Assembly (NCBI GenBank): GCA_030247855.1
Contig: JAPDRN010000139.1
Coordinates: forward strand, 1 to 64,000
Direction of reading: 5' to 3'
Length of the DNA stretch: 64,000 nt
Source of the DNA: Knufia peltigerae
Taxonomy: Eukaryota; Ascomycota; Eurotiomycetes; Chaetothyriales; Trichomeriaceae
The notes beneath the pieces were generated by a model. That model did not search any database. It saw nothing but the letters and a program-made list of their open reading frames with translations, and was not told the origin of the DNA. Shown piece by piece: positions 1 through 11,381 of this stretch; the first letter of the stretch is position 1; each line of letters starts with the position of its first letter. The translations under genes were made by a program, and so were the position numbers.

Positions 1-713
1 TTTTCCTTTGGGTACCCAAAGAAGAAGCCTCTGATATTGTGAGGATTCCTCTTGAAGGAAACTCATCAGCCACACCGCAGTGAAGATGCTTTTCGTATGG
101 TTTGTGACCTAGTATTATATATATGTATATAAGTCACAAGAAGAACGGCTCCGTCCGTTTTGATGGTTCCCTCGTGCATATCTGTAAGCCTAGGAACGTC
201 CAGGGCTGTGCAAAGAAATCCTTCAGACCACTATACGTGGTATACAGTTTCAGCTGTTTCATTCCAAGTCTTCTCCACCTCCATACAGAAAGGATCGTTG
301 AATTCCGGAGTGCCTTTCCATAGCCGTGCGGTAGTGTCTCAATGGCCTTGTCTCCTTTGACGAAAAGGTCGATAGGCTCAGTGCCTATAGTCATTTCCAC
401 ACAGGGGGAGAAAGGTCAATACAATGACAGTTTGAAAATGCAAAGAGGAAAAGATTCTCAAAAGCATTGTCTTAAACCGGCTTTTGACCTGATTGATTAG
501 ACCATTGCTATAAATACCTTTCATCCATATCCATAAGATGTGTGGTTGACACACCGCAGACAACTGCTGTAGCGTTCGAGGAAACCCCCTTAAAATAAAA
601 CTGTACATTTATTTGGGTCAACCCGTCGAACCTGTTCGTTGAGGACCCGAAAAGAAAGGATAAGCACCCCCTCTGTGATCCCAGGCCGTGCCTAGGCCCA
701 CAAGTAAACATTT
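1..713. other. intergenic, no gene seen
   Basis: Left edge of the window to the stop codon of the Zn2Cys6 factor gene. Only short overlapping open frames are present, with no recognisable domain or paired splice signals. It probably holds the 3' UTR of the minus-strand regulator. Confidence 0.6.
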
Positions 714-2163
714 TCACGCAAATACACCGGGATTCCAAGCGTTGTTTCTCTGCATGAACATTCCGGGCTCCGTTCCCATGCCGAATGAGTTGCTGCCGTC
801 CCAGTCGTAAAAGTTCATGTCGCAAGTGGCGTCGACGACAAAGTTGTCTGCGCCCGGCATCTCAAATCCACCGTCGAACACCATGGGCGCTGGCGCGTTC
901 ATGTCTGCATCGCCAGTGGGACGATGGTGGGCGGAGAAAGAATGGCCGGTCGGGAACGTGGCGTCCATGACACGCTCGTACTGAGCCTGGGTTTCTTCAA
1001 CGGTGGGGGCGGGCGCCGAGAAAAGCTCGTCCCCAAAGCCGGGTGAGTCCCAAGTCGAAGGCGTGTCGGAGCTTCCAGACTCAAAGACGCTAGAATAGAA
1101 CTCCGAGTTCGACGGCGAGGCCAGCTGTGTAGCTTGGACGTTGTGCTGCGGTGATTTCCGGGTCTTGTCGATTGTTCCTGACTTGGAGGAGCAATCTGTC
1201 TGGATTGATGATACCTGACTCTGCGATCGACGTTTCGTCTTCGCGGCTTTTTGAGTGGTGGTGGTGGTGGTGGTAGTAGTAGACTTGGCTGGTTTCTTGA
1301 CCACCGCCGGCGAGTTGGCGGTTTCTTGGATGGGTGAAAGTTGCGGCCGCTCGTTGTGGTCCGAGAAGTCGAGGTCTTCGTCAAATTCTTCTTCGGCTCC
1401 AATCACGCCAATTCGTTCCAGGATGCAGTGGACGCTGGGACTGCCATTCACTTCGTCCACCGGAGCACCTTCCCATGCCTTCCCATCAAGCAGCCTCGAG
1501 TACAGCTTGACGAGGCCAGCCGTGAGAGCTGAGTGATGCTGAAGTAAGAGGTTGGTGTATCTTTGAGATCTTCGTCAGTAAACGGAAAAATGTACGTTGT
1601 TTGCCCCGGAGCAAGAGGGCGTGGCCAGAGGGACATTGGGTGTCGATATCTTGAAAGGGAAGGGAATTCTCTCCTTACCTCTGAGTAGCACCGGCGGATT
1701 CTGGCTTCCGTCGGACCTTGTATGAGCAAACCGCACAGTCGAGATTGCATCTTCGGCATGGCCTTTCCCCGTCGCACTGCACGATGAGAGGTGATTAGCC
1801 TATATGAGCGACAAGACTTCAGAAATTCCCGGCAGCTCAAAGCCCAAAAAAGATCCCCCGACGATGGTCGAAAAGGCTGGATGGCGTCGTGGACCGATAT
1901 TGCATAGGAGATCCTAGATAGTCGAGGATCACTTCTTGAGGTGATGGTAGTGATAAGAAGATGCCTGTCGTCGGTCCAATGTGAGTTGTTGAAACAAGAT
2001 CCAGTTTTTGGCCTTTTGGCGAGTTCGTTCAGGAGTAACAGCACATCACAAGCACGTTTTTCCTAAATCCAAACTTGCTTACCTTTGCTTTCTTAATACG
2101 GCACCTCTCGCAAGCTCTCGCGACTCTCGGTCGCGTTCGACCATGTTCCCGTGTATCTTGCAT
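714..2163 (-). CDS. Zn(II)2Cys6 transcription factor
   Basis: Sequence-specific nuclear regulator of the fungal binuclear zinc-cluster class. Exons read 2163-2083, 1776-1679 and 1560-714 (341 aa). Exon 1 (27 codons) ends in the first half of the zinc cluster, ACERCRIKKAK. Exon 2 opens with the second half, CDGERPCRRC. Cysteines 18, 21, 28, 34, 37 and 44 fit C-x2-C-x6-C-x5-C-x2-C-x6-C, and C41 is an extra cysteine. The introns are 306 nt (GTAAGC to GTGCAG) and 118 nt (GTAAGG to CAAAG, with a CTGAC branch site), and both junctions keep frame. Downstream is a helical stretch (LVKLYSRLLDGKAW) and then a low-complexity tail with a nine-threonine run. No fungal-specific middle homology domain is evident, so this is a short factor. 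Its target pathway cannot be inferred from its neighbours. Confidence 0.88.
1255..1282. repeat. GGT/AGT trinucleotide run in the regulator gene
   Basis: A run of GGT followed by AGT triplets on the plus strand. On the coding (minus) strand it gives a string of threonine codons. It is a candidate length-variable microsatellite inside the Zn2Cys6 factor. Confidence 0.8.
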
Positions 2164-3994
2164 GGCGACTATGGTGGTGAGGGTGTCAGTCGATGGTTGT
2201 ACCCTGCTAAGATTTCCTCGAATGGATGTGAAGATGAGAAATCCAGTCGATTAATGGCGGCTCTGCTCGGCGACAATGTAGAATGACACAAGAGGCTGAA
2301 GTAAATACAAAGCTTGGGAAAGTGATATAAGTACGTTCCGGGGGGGTACAGATGGCTCATATACGATTAGCAATGGGTGGGTTCCTTCTAGCGAGAAGAT
2401 TGAACAAGTAATTGGGTCTTGGGCTTTGCTTATGCATATGTCATAAGAGCATCCGGTGTTAGCGGGCACTGGAGCCAAAAGCGGTTCTTGACGTTCGCCT
2501 TTGTAGGAGGTGAAGCTTGTCATGTGAAAGAGGGGGTGGTTGGTTCGGCGCCGCAAAAGAATTGCGTGCTCCTTGACCCAATAGTCTCTCGAAGAGCTGC
2601 TGTCTATTCGGGCAGTGGAGTATGGGCACAGGGATGATTGCTCCATAATCGAAAGAACCTATCCTGATAGTCGAACGTGTCCTCAATAACAATATCGCAT
2701 CCTGTTCGAGTACGAGGGACGATACCGAACAGGGTCTGCACGACCCCGATTGACTGATTGGACTAGGGCGGGTAGATCATTCGAGAGTCACCCATACTGT
2801 GCCAGAAGGGCATAGTTCAAGTGCAATATATGGATTAGAAGGCCAGTGCTCGCCGCACTGACCGAGGAGGTTGCTTGATTGCGTAGAGGACTAACGATTC
2901 GGTTAAGGCGGGCGACAAGTCCGAGAGCAACATGTAATCAATGGAGATATCCAAGTGCTGGGCTTGAATTGGGTCGGCTTGTTATCCCAAGTGTGGTGCC
3001 ACAATCATACGATCTGTTGAGCTAGTGTGGCTAGGGGAATTGAAGAGCCATGTCCCTCGGGTATCGAACTTGTTGATTGGTAGACGTTTGACAAGTTGTG
3101 CAGCAACACTCTGGGGAGGGACGAGGCCGACTCGACCAAGAAGGGAACGTGGTGACAACAACAACCGTCTGAAGCACCGTGCTTGCCGGTAGATCCAGGG
3201 GATATTGGCAGTACAAGCGAAAAGAGGTTCTAGATTGAGAAATGGACGAAGGGAGCATGAGAGTGACAGGGCAGAGAGAGAAATGGTGGCGGCACAATCC
3301 GTTGTGACGTGGCTGGAAGGGAAAGTGGATACCATTCTTAGTGAACGTTTATTGGTCAGTGCCGTCCACCGGGAGGGAGTTACGTCCGGATGCATGTGTT
3401 ATTATTGTTATTATTGTGCAAGGCTCCGAAGACCGAGGGGATTGACTGTCTGACGACACTATTTAGACTTCGAGCCAGCGCAGGAACTAGTGGGAAAACA
3501 AGCAGATCCGTCCCAGATAATTCCCCGTCTGACATAGCCACTATCGTGTCGACAAGGCTGTGGCAGTGTCAATTCAACTTCGTCACTGGCATACTTCTAA
3601 TCTTATAACAATAACACCTAGCTCCTGGAATTTATTTGTACATGTGTCTGGAACCTGCCAATGTGGACGCAAGGGCCTTTGTAAAGAAACAATCAACACA
3701 AGTGTTTGTTCATTTTGAGAAAATAACGACAAGGCTCGTATCCAGCAAACTCTCGACCCACACGGACTGTTGGCCGTGGATTTTAATTCTCTCACTGTCA
3801 TGGGTATCAATCAAAACTCCTTGCAAAAACCCAAAATTGCTTTGCGGCCATTGTGTGTTATGTTATGAGAACGACCCATTTCTTGGAATGGCTCTTTCAT
3901 CATCCAGCAGAATCGCGAACCAACGAGCTCAAAGCTCGCCACAATCATGACAGCTCTTGGAACCATGAGCGAAAATGCTCCAACCAGACTTGCC
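2164..3994. other. intergenic, upstream of the Zn2Cys6 factor
   Basis: About 1.8 kb with several short unsupported open frames (up to 137 codons) that show no domain, no conserved motif and no matching splice pairs. A short TTA/ATT microsatellite lies at about 3398-3417. It presumably contains the regulator's promoter and 5' UTR and the 3' flank of the flavodoxin-like gene. Confidence 0.6.
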
Positions 3995-4537
3995 TCAAAC
4001 GCCTTCTGCTTTCATCTCTTTCGCGATAGCGTCTGCCCATTTGTCGATTGCATCCCAGTCGCGAAAATCACCGAACCTACCACCCATGCAGCGGTACATT
4101 CCCCGGACAGGACTCGACCAGGCTCTTCCGTCGTCCTTTCCGGCGAACAGGCGATGCTCTCTGACTTTTGGCACCTTTGATATGATCATGCGTTCGACCC
4201 TCCTCTGTTCCCTCTTCGCCACTTTCCCGCGTATCCAACCAGGTGTGCCGGCCGAGGCTGAGCCCAAGCTGAACGACCAGAGCGGTTTCGTCTGAAGTCC
4301 CATGCACTCGACATCGAGGAATCGCTCGGCATCCAGCAACCATCTGGCATGATGAATTGCGCTCCCTATGATGACGGCCTTGTAGTTGTCCACGCTGTAA
4401 ACATGGTCGACGGGTCGGCAGTCGACGGCGAAACCGTCAGCGTGTAGTCTTGAAGCAATCCGCTCGGCGACTTCCTCTGTGGAGCCACGGGAGGTTGCAT
4501 ACGTTATCAGTACTGGCATGGGATCAGGCTCCGACAT
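3995..4537 (-). CDS. flavodoxin-fold protein (Flavodoxin_5 / HemG-like)
   Basis: Predicted soluble FMN-binding flavodoxin-like protein of 180 aa, single exon. The start was chosen at the ATG at 4537 because upstream in-frame codons lack an ATG. Near the N-terminus, VLITYATSRGSTEEVAERIA is the beta1 / phosphate-loop / helix pattern of the family (T/S-x-x-G-S/T). KAVIIGSAIHHARWLLDAERF is the second conserved block, with the GSAIH turn typical of the Flavodoxin_5 group that includes bacterial HemG protoporphyrinogen dehydrogenase. The C-terminal MGGRFGDFRDWDAI matches the usual family ending. In fungi these proteins are generally uncharacterised, and protoporphyrinogen oxidation should not be assumed because fungi have HEM14. 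No neighbouring gene suggests a partner. Confidence 0.82.
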   Translation of the reverse strand: MSEPDPMPVLITYATSRGSTEEVAERIASRLHADGFAVDCRPVDHVYSVDNYKAVIIGSAIHHARWLLDAERFLDVECMGLQTKPLWSFSLGSASAGTPGWIRGKVAKREQRRVERMIISKVPKVREHRLFAGKDDGRAWSSPVRGMYRCMGGRFGDFRDWDAIDKWADAIAKEMKAEGV

Positions 4538-6079
4538 GTGAGATGTGACCGTGGATGGTGGATCTAGTAGATGAGTCGTAGTAGTGGTTGATAGTTTAGC
4601 ACACAAGCTGTTGCTGTGGTTGTAGTAGATGTAGTAAATGTAATATGTAGTACGAGTATATGGTCTTCGTTCGTCGTGGGATAGGCGGGGTATTCGTATG
4701 CCGAAAGACGAGGTTGAAATATCACTCGTGTGCTACACTTGCAGCACAAGTTATGTCCTGGTCATCTTACGAGAACCTATCTAGGATTGGGCGTCCTGGG
4801 CTCTTACGTCAATCGCCACATCCTTTTTCGCTCTCTCATGCCAATCATAAGACGATCCAGACCAAGGACGAGCCTCGTATTTTTCCCCCAGCATCATTTG
4901 ACCACGGGGCGACAAAGCTGACAATGGGAGGAGAGTAACGTCAAGTGGTGGTAGCTTCGAGAAGAGTAAGGTGTGGCCATTGGCTCGCCACTACTCGGAA
5001 GCCGTGTCATTCCCCGGAAACCCGCAGAGCCGGGCTCGCCCTTTCGGAGAGAATTGTTTTGAGCACACTTTCGCCTGGCCAGGCTCTCGCCTTCCGCATT
5101 TTGGATGAAGTTCGTACTTGAATTCCGGGCATTCGGGGGCACCAATTCGGCGAAGTCGAACAATAGCTGGCTCCAAAAAGGCACGAGTCAGGAAGTTGAT
5201 ATTCAGGAGTGGATGGCCCTATCCCGCGAGCATCCGCATGATGTCAATGTTTAGTTCTTACTCCATGGAACATGGCCGAGTGACAACAAAGTATTATTAC
5301 TTCGCTTTCGTGTCGACGCAAACATCAGGGCTGACCAAGCTGGCGCCTCATTATATCAGCTACACTTTGCCTCTGCTGTCCTGTCTCTCTGCCCGCGCCT
5401 TACAAGATTGCGGAGGAAGTGAAAGCCTAAGAGAAAAAAAAGGCCTCACGAAAACGGAGCCTTGTCACGTGCGGGCGTAGGCAACAAAGCCTACGCCCAG
5501 AGTTGTTGACTTGTCTCAATTCTTAGTCACGTCGGTCTTGCTGATTCAATCCTGTGTAATCTCTTTTGAAGAACAATCCCGCTCCCACTGTAAGCAATGT
5601 GGCTCAGCATGAACAATCTAGAGGGGCGGCAATCATATTTGGGCATCATGCCCTCTCTGGTCATCAAAAGGCACCTCATGAGTACGGAGAATTGCGAAAC
5701 CGAAGGACCTGACGCCATAAGCCAAGCGGAAGCGTTCCTTGCAATGAGAAGTGGTAAGAGTGTACACGACACCCGTTTCAATTAACTATCCAGTCATATC
5801 ATCTCTCCGCTCTCTGACGAGCGAAGCGAGCAAAGAGACACCCGAGCATAAGCTGCTTCAAGGGGTTTGATCGTGACTGTGGATTTTGTTCGGCATCCAA
5901 AGGTCATTCTTTCGTGTTCCCGAAACCCAAGATGCTGATATCAGATAACCCAATTGAACGCCTGAGAAAAAGAGAAAGAAACATAGGCACTGGGGTGGCC
6001 TTTCCCGCAGTGTGTGGTGGTACAAATCGTCATCTGGGTTTCATATAATCATCATCCATAGTCATGCCTCGTCGTCGCC
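4538..6079. other. intergenic, no gene seen
   Basis: About 1.5 kb between two minus-strand genes. The open frames are short (up to about 120 codons), lack domains and do not pair into spliced models. TGTAGTA-rich low-complexity sequence near 4565-4660 sits in the likely 5' UTR or promoter of the flavodoxin-like gene. Confidence 0.55.
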
Positions 6080-6506
6080 TCAACCGAGCGCGTCCGGCGT
6101 GGCGAGAAGTTCCATCATGTCGGCGTCCTTGTCCTGTTTTTGACCAATCAGCCTTTCTCGTTCAAAAGTCACTTCTGTCGATCCATGCCACGGGTCGGTA
6201 CTGATAGGGGAGCGAAGAGGAAGACGGGTACGAGGAGATATTGCTTACCGCGCAATAAATCAAGAACGCACCCGCCGAGGTCAACGCTCCCAAGGCGCTG
6301 TAACTGAGTCCGTCCCGAATGACCATGGGGAATGACGACGAGGCCGCCGAAATGTGGTGGTGAGGCTGGGCGGTCTTTGTGAGAATCCGAGCCGAAGGCC
6401 CATGTAAGCGATGTCCGACTAGCGTCGTTCTCCTTGCCGAGTGTGAGGCGAACGTTCTCACGGATTGACCGAGTGTGGTGGTGGATAAGAGCCGCATTGG
6501 AGGCAT
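6080..6506 (-). CDS. small probable mitochondrial single-pass membrane protein
   Basis: I do not recognise a family. Two exons, 6506-6249 and 6133-6080, give a 103-aa product. The 115-nt intron runs from GTAAGC to AACAG with a GCTGAT branch site and is phase 0. The N-terminal 45 residues are rich in R, S, T and A with almost no acidic residues, as in a mitochondrial presequence. One hydrophobic segment (ALGALTSAGAFLIYCA, about residues 71-86) directly abuts the splice junction. The second exon adds a short acidic tail, DKDADMMELLATPDALG. Reading through the intron would instead give a 114-aa form with a basic end, so intron retention would change the C-terminus. A small inner-membrane or assembly protein is possible, but no function can be assigned. 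Confidence 0.6.
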
Positions 6507-9500
6507 GGTTGATGAGAGTGTTTTCCTCTTAATATAAATTTGTTGGAGCGGCTGGGTTGTGTGTTGTGTGTATTCTTGTTTGAGGGATCTCTGGTGGTAT
6601 TATTGTCCGTCCCGAGATCAAGTTAAGTTATCAACAATGGTTAACCTGGTAAAAAGTCCTTTGCTTGTGGTGGTGGTGGAAGGGGGCAGTGAGGTTCACG
6701 AGAAAATACTGGCATTCTTATTTCTTGGTCTGTTACAGTATAGCCAAACTTCACGTATGATATTTCTCCCGTGTTTTGTACACATGACACATGACCATTT
6801 AAAAAAGGTGGTCCGAAACGATAACGCAACTTTTTACGGATGAGTGGTGATACAGGAGAAGTCGCCCGGGCACAGACAAAACACCTCCAAAGGAAAAAGA
6901 CTTTGTCCCGGATTCTGGCGACCACCACCACCTACCAGACAGGAATTACCCCAGAATATCCTCACAGAATCACCAGACACGAAGCGAGCAACAATATGTA
7001 ATGATGATAATCCCGACCGGGCAACCTCGTAAGACTTTCCCGAACGGCGGGAAGGGGAGGTCGAGTACCGTGGTCTTGCAAAAAGAAACAAATGTGTCAC
7101 CTTACACAACGGAGGAGGAGTCAAGTCATCACGCCACCAACCGGGCAGCACAATACAAAAGTCCAGAACGACCTGGTCTCGTGTCGGGAAGTGGAGGAGG
7201 GAACAGGAACTGTTTTTCCCCTCTACTAAAAAGGCCATGCGAAGCTAACGGAGCGGTCGGATATCGGCAAGCTGACAATGTCCCTTACTAACGTTTTCAC
7301 TGTTGTGTGTCAACATGTGAACCAGTAGGCAAACACGTGCGAGGTGGATGGATTGGAGGTGTGTGTGGCTTTTGTTACTCCCGACATTGGCACGAAATAT
7401 TTCCATGGAGGTCCACGAGCAATAATGATTTGGGGGGGAGGGTGCGGGAGCGGACAAACTCCACCAACCTAGCCCAAGGACTTCATGGTTATAGCATTAT
7501 TGGGCATCGCGTCGGGTCTTGCTTGCGAGGTTGCCTCCTGATAATAATAAACCCTCGCTTTGACCCTTTTCACAAAGAAATGTTTTTGTTTTTGGCGGGC
7601 GGTTCGGTCCAGGCGGTAATCATTGCAACGATAATAATACCATACTGTACTGTTACATACAAACGGAAGTGCGGAAAACACTGTCAATCCATCTAAATAA
7701 CAAGCTCGAGCCCTTGAAGTGATCTAGGGAGGGCCCTCGAATGGATCCAAGGTTAAACTGGATCTGGAAGTTCCGTGGCCTTTATCTATTGGATGCTTTG
7801 GCGAGGTGGTCCCTATTGTACTTGTACTATACGGAGTAGGTACGCTTATCTCTGTGTTGTACAGATTTAAACTTACAGATACACGCAAATGAAAGATGGG
7901 TCTCCTCTGTACATTACCGTACGTACACTCCCTGACGAGTACAACACATACCTCCACTCCTTTACCTTGAGTACTCCCCCCCTGGCTAACCGAATACGAT
8001 GCCCTGAACCCTCTGCACTCGTACAATAATACCGGTATTGTACTGTTACAACATACAGTAAGTCGGGGGTCTGGTCTTTTGCTTCTTGTATGATCTGCAC
8101 GGGAAGCAACTATTTCCGTTGTTCAGTCTGTTATGGGTATTGATTGCCGGCTATCACTTCCAAGGTACAATAGGTACCTAGGTATTATTCTTTTGACAAC
8201 ATACTACCCAAGACTGCTTTTTAAGGTTTCTCGATCCGTGATTGAGAGCCAAAGCAGCTTCATCGATGCCACTTGGCATCTCGTTGTGCCTTTGGCCCGA
8301 GACCAACGCTGCATCACGGCAGCTGGATCCATGTTCTCCTTGCTTCACTTTTCCTTCCTAGGAAGTTCCTTGTCTTCAAACTGATCCGCTTGACCACTGG
8401 ACAAGATCTCGATGAACTGATGGTGCCAAACGCGTCTTTGTCCTCCTCGGACGATAATCTCCTCGGATGTGCTCACGATTTTCCACAGGATTGTTGCGTC
8501 ACTGTGGTGATGACGAGGCAGTGCCCGACCGAAAAGGTTCGGACAGGGTTCAATCTGGACGCTGGCACTCACGGCCCGACTACTTCCAGAGACCCGTTGG
8601 CACTGCCATGAGCACAAAGTGTCTGCACCCGAAAGGAGTGGATGGGTGCTTCCTGTGCACAGTTGGCGCCAGCAATGTCAATTGCTGCGACTACCTTCTG
8701 CGAGGAATTGTCACTTGCTTCGTCGTCCGGTCATTCGTGATCGACTTCGATGATCCATATTTCACCTTGCTACGGGTGATGATCGGATGTGTTGTCGAAA
8801 GTCGGAGTAAAATCCTGTTCGGAATTTTGAGTTTTGCTGGTGTCAATCTCGGGATCATTCAGCAATAATGTCGGTAGATAGTGAGGCTCGTCCCTTGTGT
8901 TGATCCGCGCGCTCGTATCTTTGTATTTGTTGATGCAAATCGAAGAGCAACTTTGGCTTGGTATCGATGGTGCTCGATAGTCGCAGCTTGTTGCGATATT
9001 GCGTTCGTATTCGTGGTGGACTCGAAGAGAATACTAAAAAGGAAAATAGTAGATGACGTTCTGCTGGTCTTCGAGACCTCAAAAAAACTGGTAAAGAAAT
9101 TGGTATTGATTGTCGTCAATCATGTGGTGCTACTAAGCTGGATGATCATAGCTTTGCCGGGTTCAGATCGGAGGATGTTGCAGCCAGTGCAATGTTGGAT
9201 CCTCAAGCTTGTTGTGTTCTAGATCACAGCGTAGAAACAGTCTGAGGATCATGTAATGCTAGTAAGGCATTGCTTTGGTCAGTCATAAGAACCGTTGACC
9301 AATGCTCAAGCAGCCTTGTTGCGCTCGAGAGCTATACAACTCTCAAGGTGCGGCGCCTTGAATCGAAAAAAGGCTCAATGATTCCGGGGATCTTCTCTTT
9401 ATGAATATCGTCACCTGAAGCCTCAAACTTGTTAAAATTTGCGAATCCCTTGTCAGATGTTGTGGTAAGACATCGGTGGTTGCCATATGGTCTGACCAAG

Positions 9501-10378
9501 ACCTGTCGAGGTATCGTGCCACTCATGGTCGGTAACCCCCATACCCATTTTTGCCTGGCCCGGTACCAAAGGTTGCCTGATATTTTCTCTGCACTTTGCG
9601 ACGAACCACTCCTACTGGCTTATACTCTGTGACCCGTATTGAATAAACGAGAAATCCATGCAGGTACAGTACGGCATAGTTCATGCTGGGCTGGAGTGCT
9701 CCCTCCGCGTATACGTCGGTGTTGCGAAATAACTCCTAGAGGCAGGCTTCATCAGTAACAGCCATACTGGAGTCTCAGGTGCTGCACATTTGACGACTAT
9801 GATCGTACGACGTTTGGCTTCACGTCTGTGCTGAAACAGGACACACGTTGACGGAATTAGCGAGCTCCTGAGGCTGTACGGTCTTGAAGACGCTGTAGTG
9901 AAGCCGCAAGGAGGGTTTGTTCAAAATTGAAAAATGGAAGCACTTCTGGAATCGTGTTTTGTATCATTATTACATAGAAACGGCTGTACTGTAGGCCGCC
10001 TAGCAGACTTGCAATTCGCAAACAAAACGGACTCAAGCACAGAAAGTGCGAGTCGAGAGTCATCATAACATTCGTAAAAACCAACGCCTCCAGACCAGAA
10101 ACCCATACTCTTGTCTGGACCACGTTAAGTGGACAGCCCCATTCACTGTGGAAGCGATAGAAAAGCGATTGAAATCCTCCCAAGGCCGAAAAGCAATCCA
10201 TCCCACCTGAGAGCATCGTGCTCAGTGACGCCGATTCGCCCCCATCCTTCCAGTCAAGCCTCGGGGCAACATCCCATCAACTTTTTGATACCACACACAC
10301 AAGGTACATAAAGAGTCGGAGGAGTAGTGTCATTGAGAGATCAAATGAAACCATTAATCACCTGTCAGTGCCGGGTTT
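6507..10378. other. 3.9-kb gene-poor stretch
   Basis: No convincing gene on either strand. Open frames reach about 134 codons but have no motifs, and opposite-strand frames overlap freely. It contains one copy of the TACGGAGTA 9-mer (7830-7838) and AT-rich patches. A non-coding RNA or a fast-evolving short gene cannot be excluded without transcript data. Confidence 0.55.
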
Positions 10379-11381
10379 TCAATTCGGCTGTTGATGCTGA
10401 AGCTGTAGTCGCACCATCTGCTTGAGCAGTGTGCAGTCTTCGCATTTCACCAGCTTCTCGAGTGTCCGCACTCGCTCATTGAGGCGAGCCACTTCGTCCG
10501 TCATGTGCCGAATTTCGACTTCGGACTGGTGGATGTAGTTCATAGCATCGGTCATCACATCCGACTTGCGGACCTTGCCCCGATGTTCTCGTGATGAGTA
10601 GAAGTCTTGAGAGGGCATGCCGGTCAGTCTCGAGGTGGCTTCCGTTGCGACCAAGGCACGATGCAGCTGTGTGATCTTGCCGTTGAGGTTGTCGCGATAT
10701 CGTCTCTCGACGACCGAATGTGCTTGTTTGGCCCGGAGTTGGGCCGACTCTTCGTCACTGGAAGAGCCCTTGTGCCCACGTTTCGACCTGGGTTTTCGTT
10801 CTCTCTCCTCTTTGGGTTTGGGATTGGACGAGTTGGAGTTTGAGCGTGAAGTCTTCTTCACAGGATTGGTTTCGAATGGATTGGTGCAATCCTCAATCTC
10901 GGCGAGACTGGCCAGCTGTAGGCACGAAGGCTCTGGTCCACATCTCTGTGGGCTGCATTCTCCGGACTGTCTAGTGAATGCACAGGAGAGAGGTTCGTTC
11001 AGAGAGGGACTGTCCTCGAGTTTGATGGGATAGTTGTTGGAGGCTAGCGGCACATTGAAGGTGTTGGGCGAGATGCTTTCGCTGGGTACCGAATAGGAGC
11101 CGACCTCTGAAGAGTCGAAGTTCAGGAACTGTGAGTAGTTTGGTGAAGGAGCATTCTGGGTATTGTTTGGGAGAGTGTTGAAGTCATAGAAGTTGGTATC
11201 ATTCAACGACTTGAAGTTGTCGTTGGATGGTAATGAATTTGTGAAGTCGACCTCACCCCAAGACTGCTATAGAACCAACGTTAGAACGGATGGCGGGGGT
11301 TGGGTGTCGCCACAAGGCACCTACCTCGTTGTTGTCGTATGATGAGCCTTGGTATTGGTTAAAGGGCTGTGAGAAAGGCAT
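10379..11381 (-). CDS. bHLH transcription factor, SREBP-type
   Basis: Nuclear DNA-binding regulator of 314 aa from exons 11381-11325 and 11266-10379, with a 58-nt phase-0 intron (GTAGGT to TATAG). The bHLH runs from about residue 199 to 267. The basic region reads AHSVVERRYRDNLNGKI, with tyrosine 209 in the position that is arginine in most bHLH proteins. That tyrosine is the hallmark of the SREBP family, allowing E-box and sterol-element recognition. The loop is unusually long (about 25 residues, with the GMPSQDFYSSREHRG insert), as in several fungal members. Helix 2 runs into a leucine-rich coiled coil (LNERVRTLEKLVKCEDCTLL), which fits dimerisation. The N-terminal half is Ser/Asn/Pro-rich. 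No transmembrane segments follow, so unlike true SREBPs it is probably not membrane-tethered. The specific pathway is unknown. Confidence 0.9.

Noticed and set aside
1448..2044. 198-codon minus-strand frame over the Zn2Cys6 gene
   Set aside because: It spans the two introns and exon 2 in the wrong frame; the spliced model with all six zinc-ligand cysteines explains the region.
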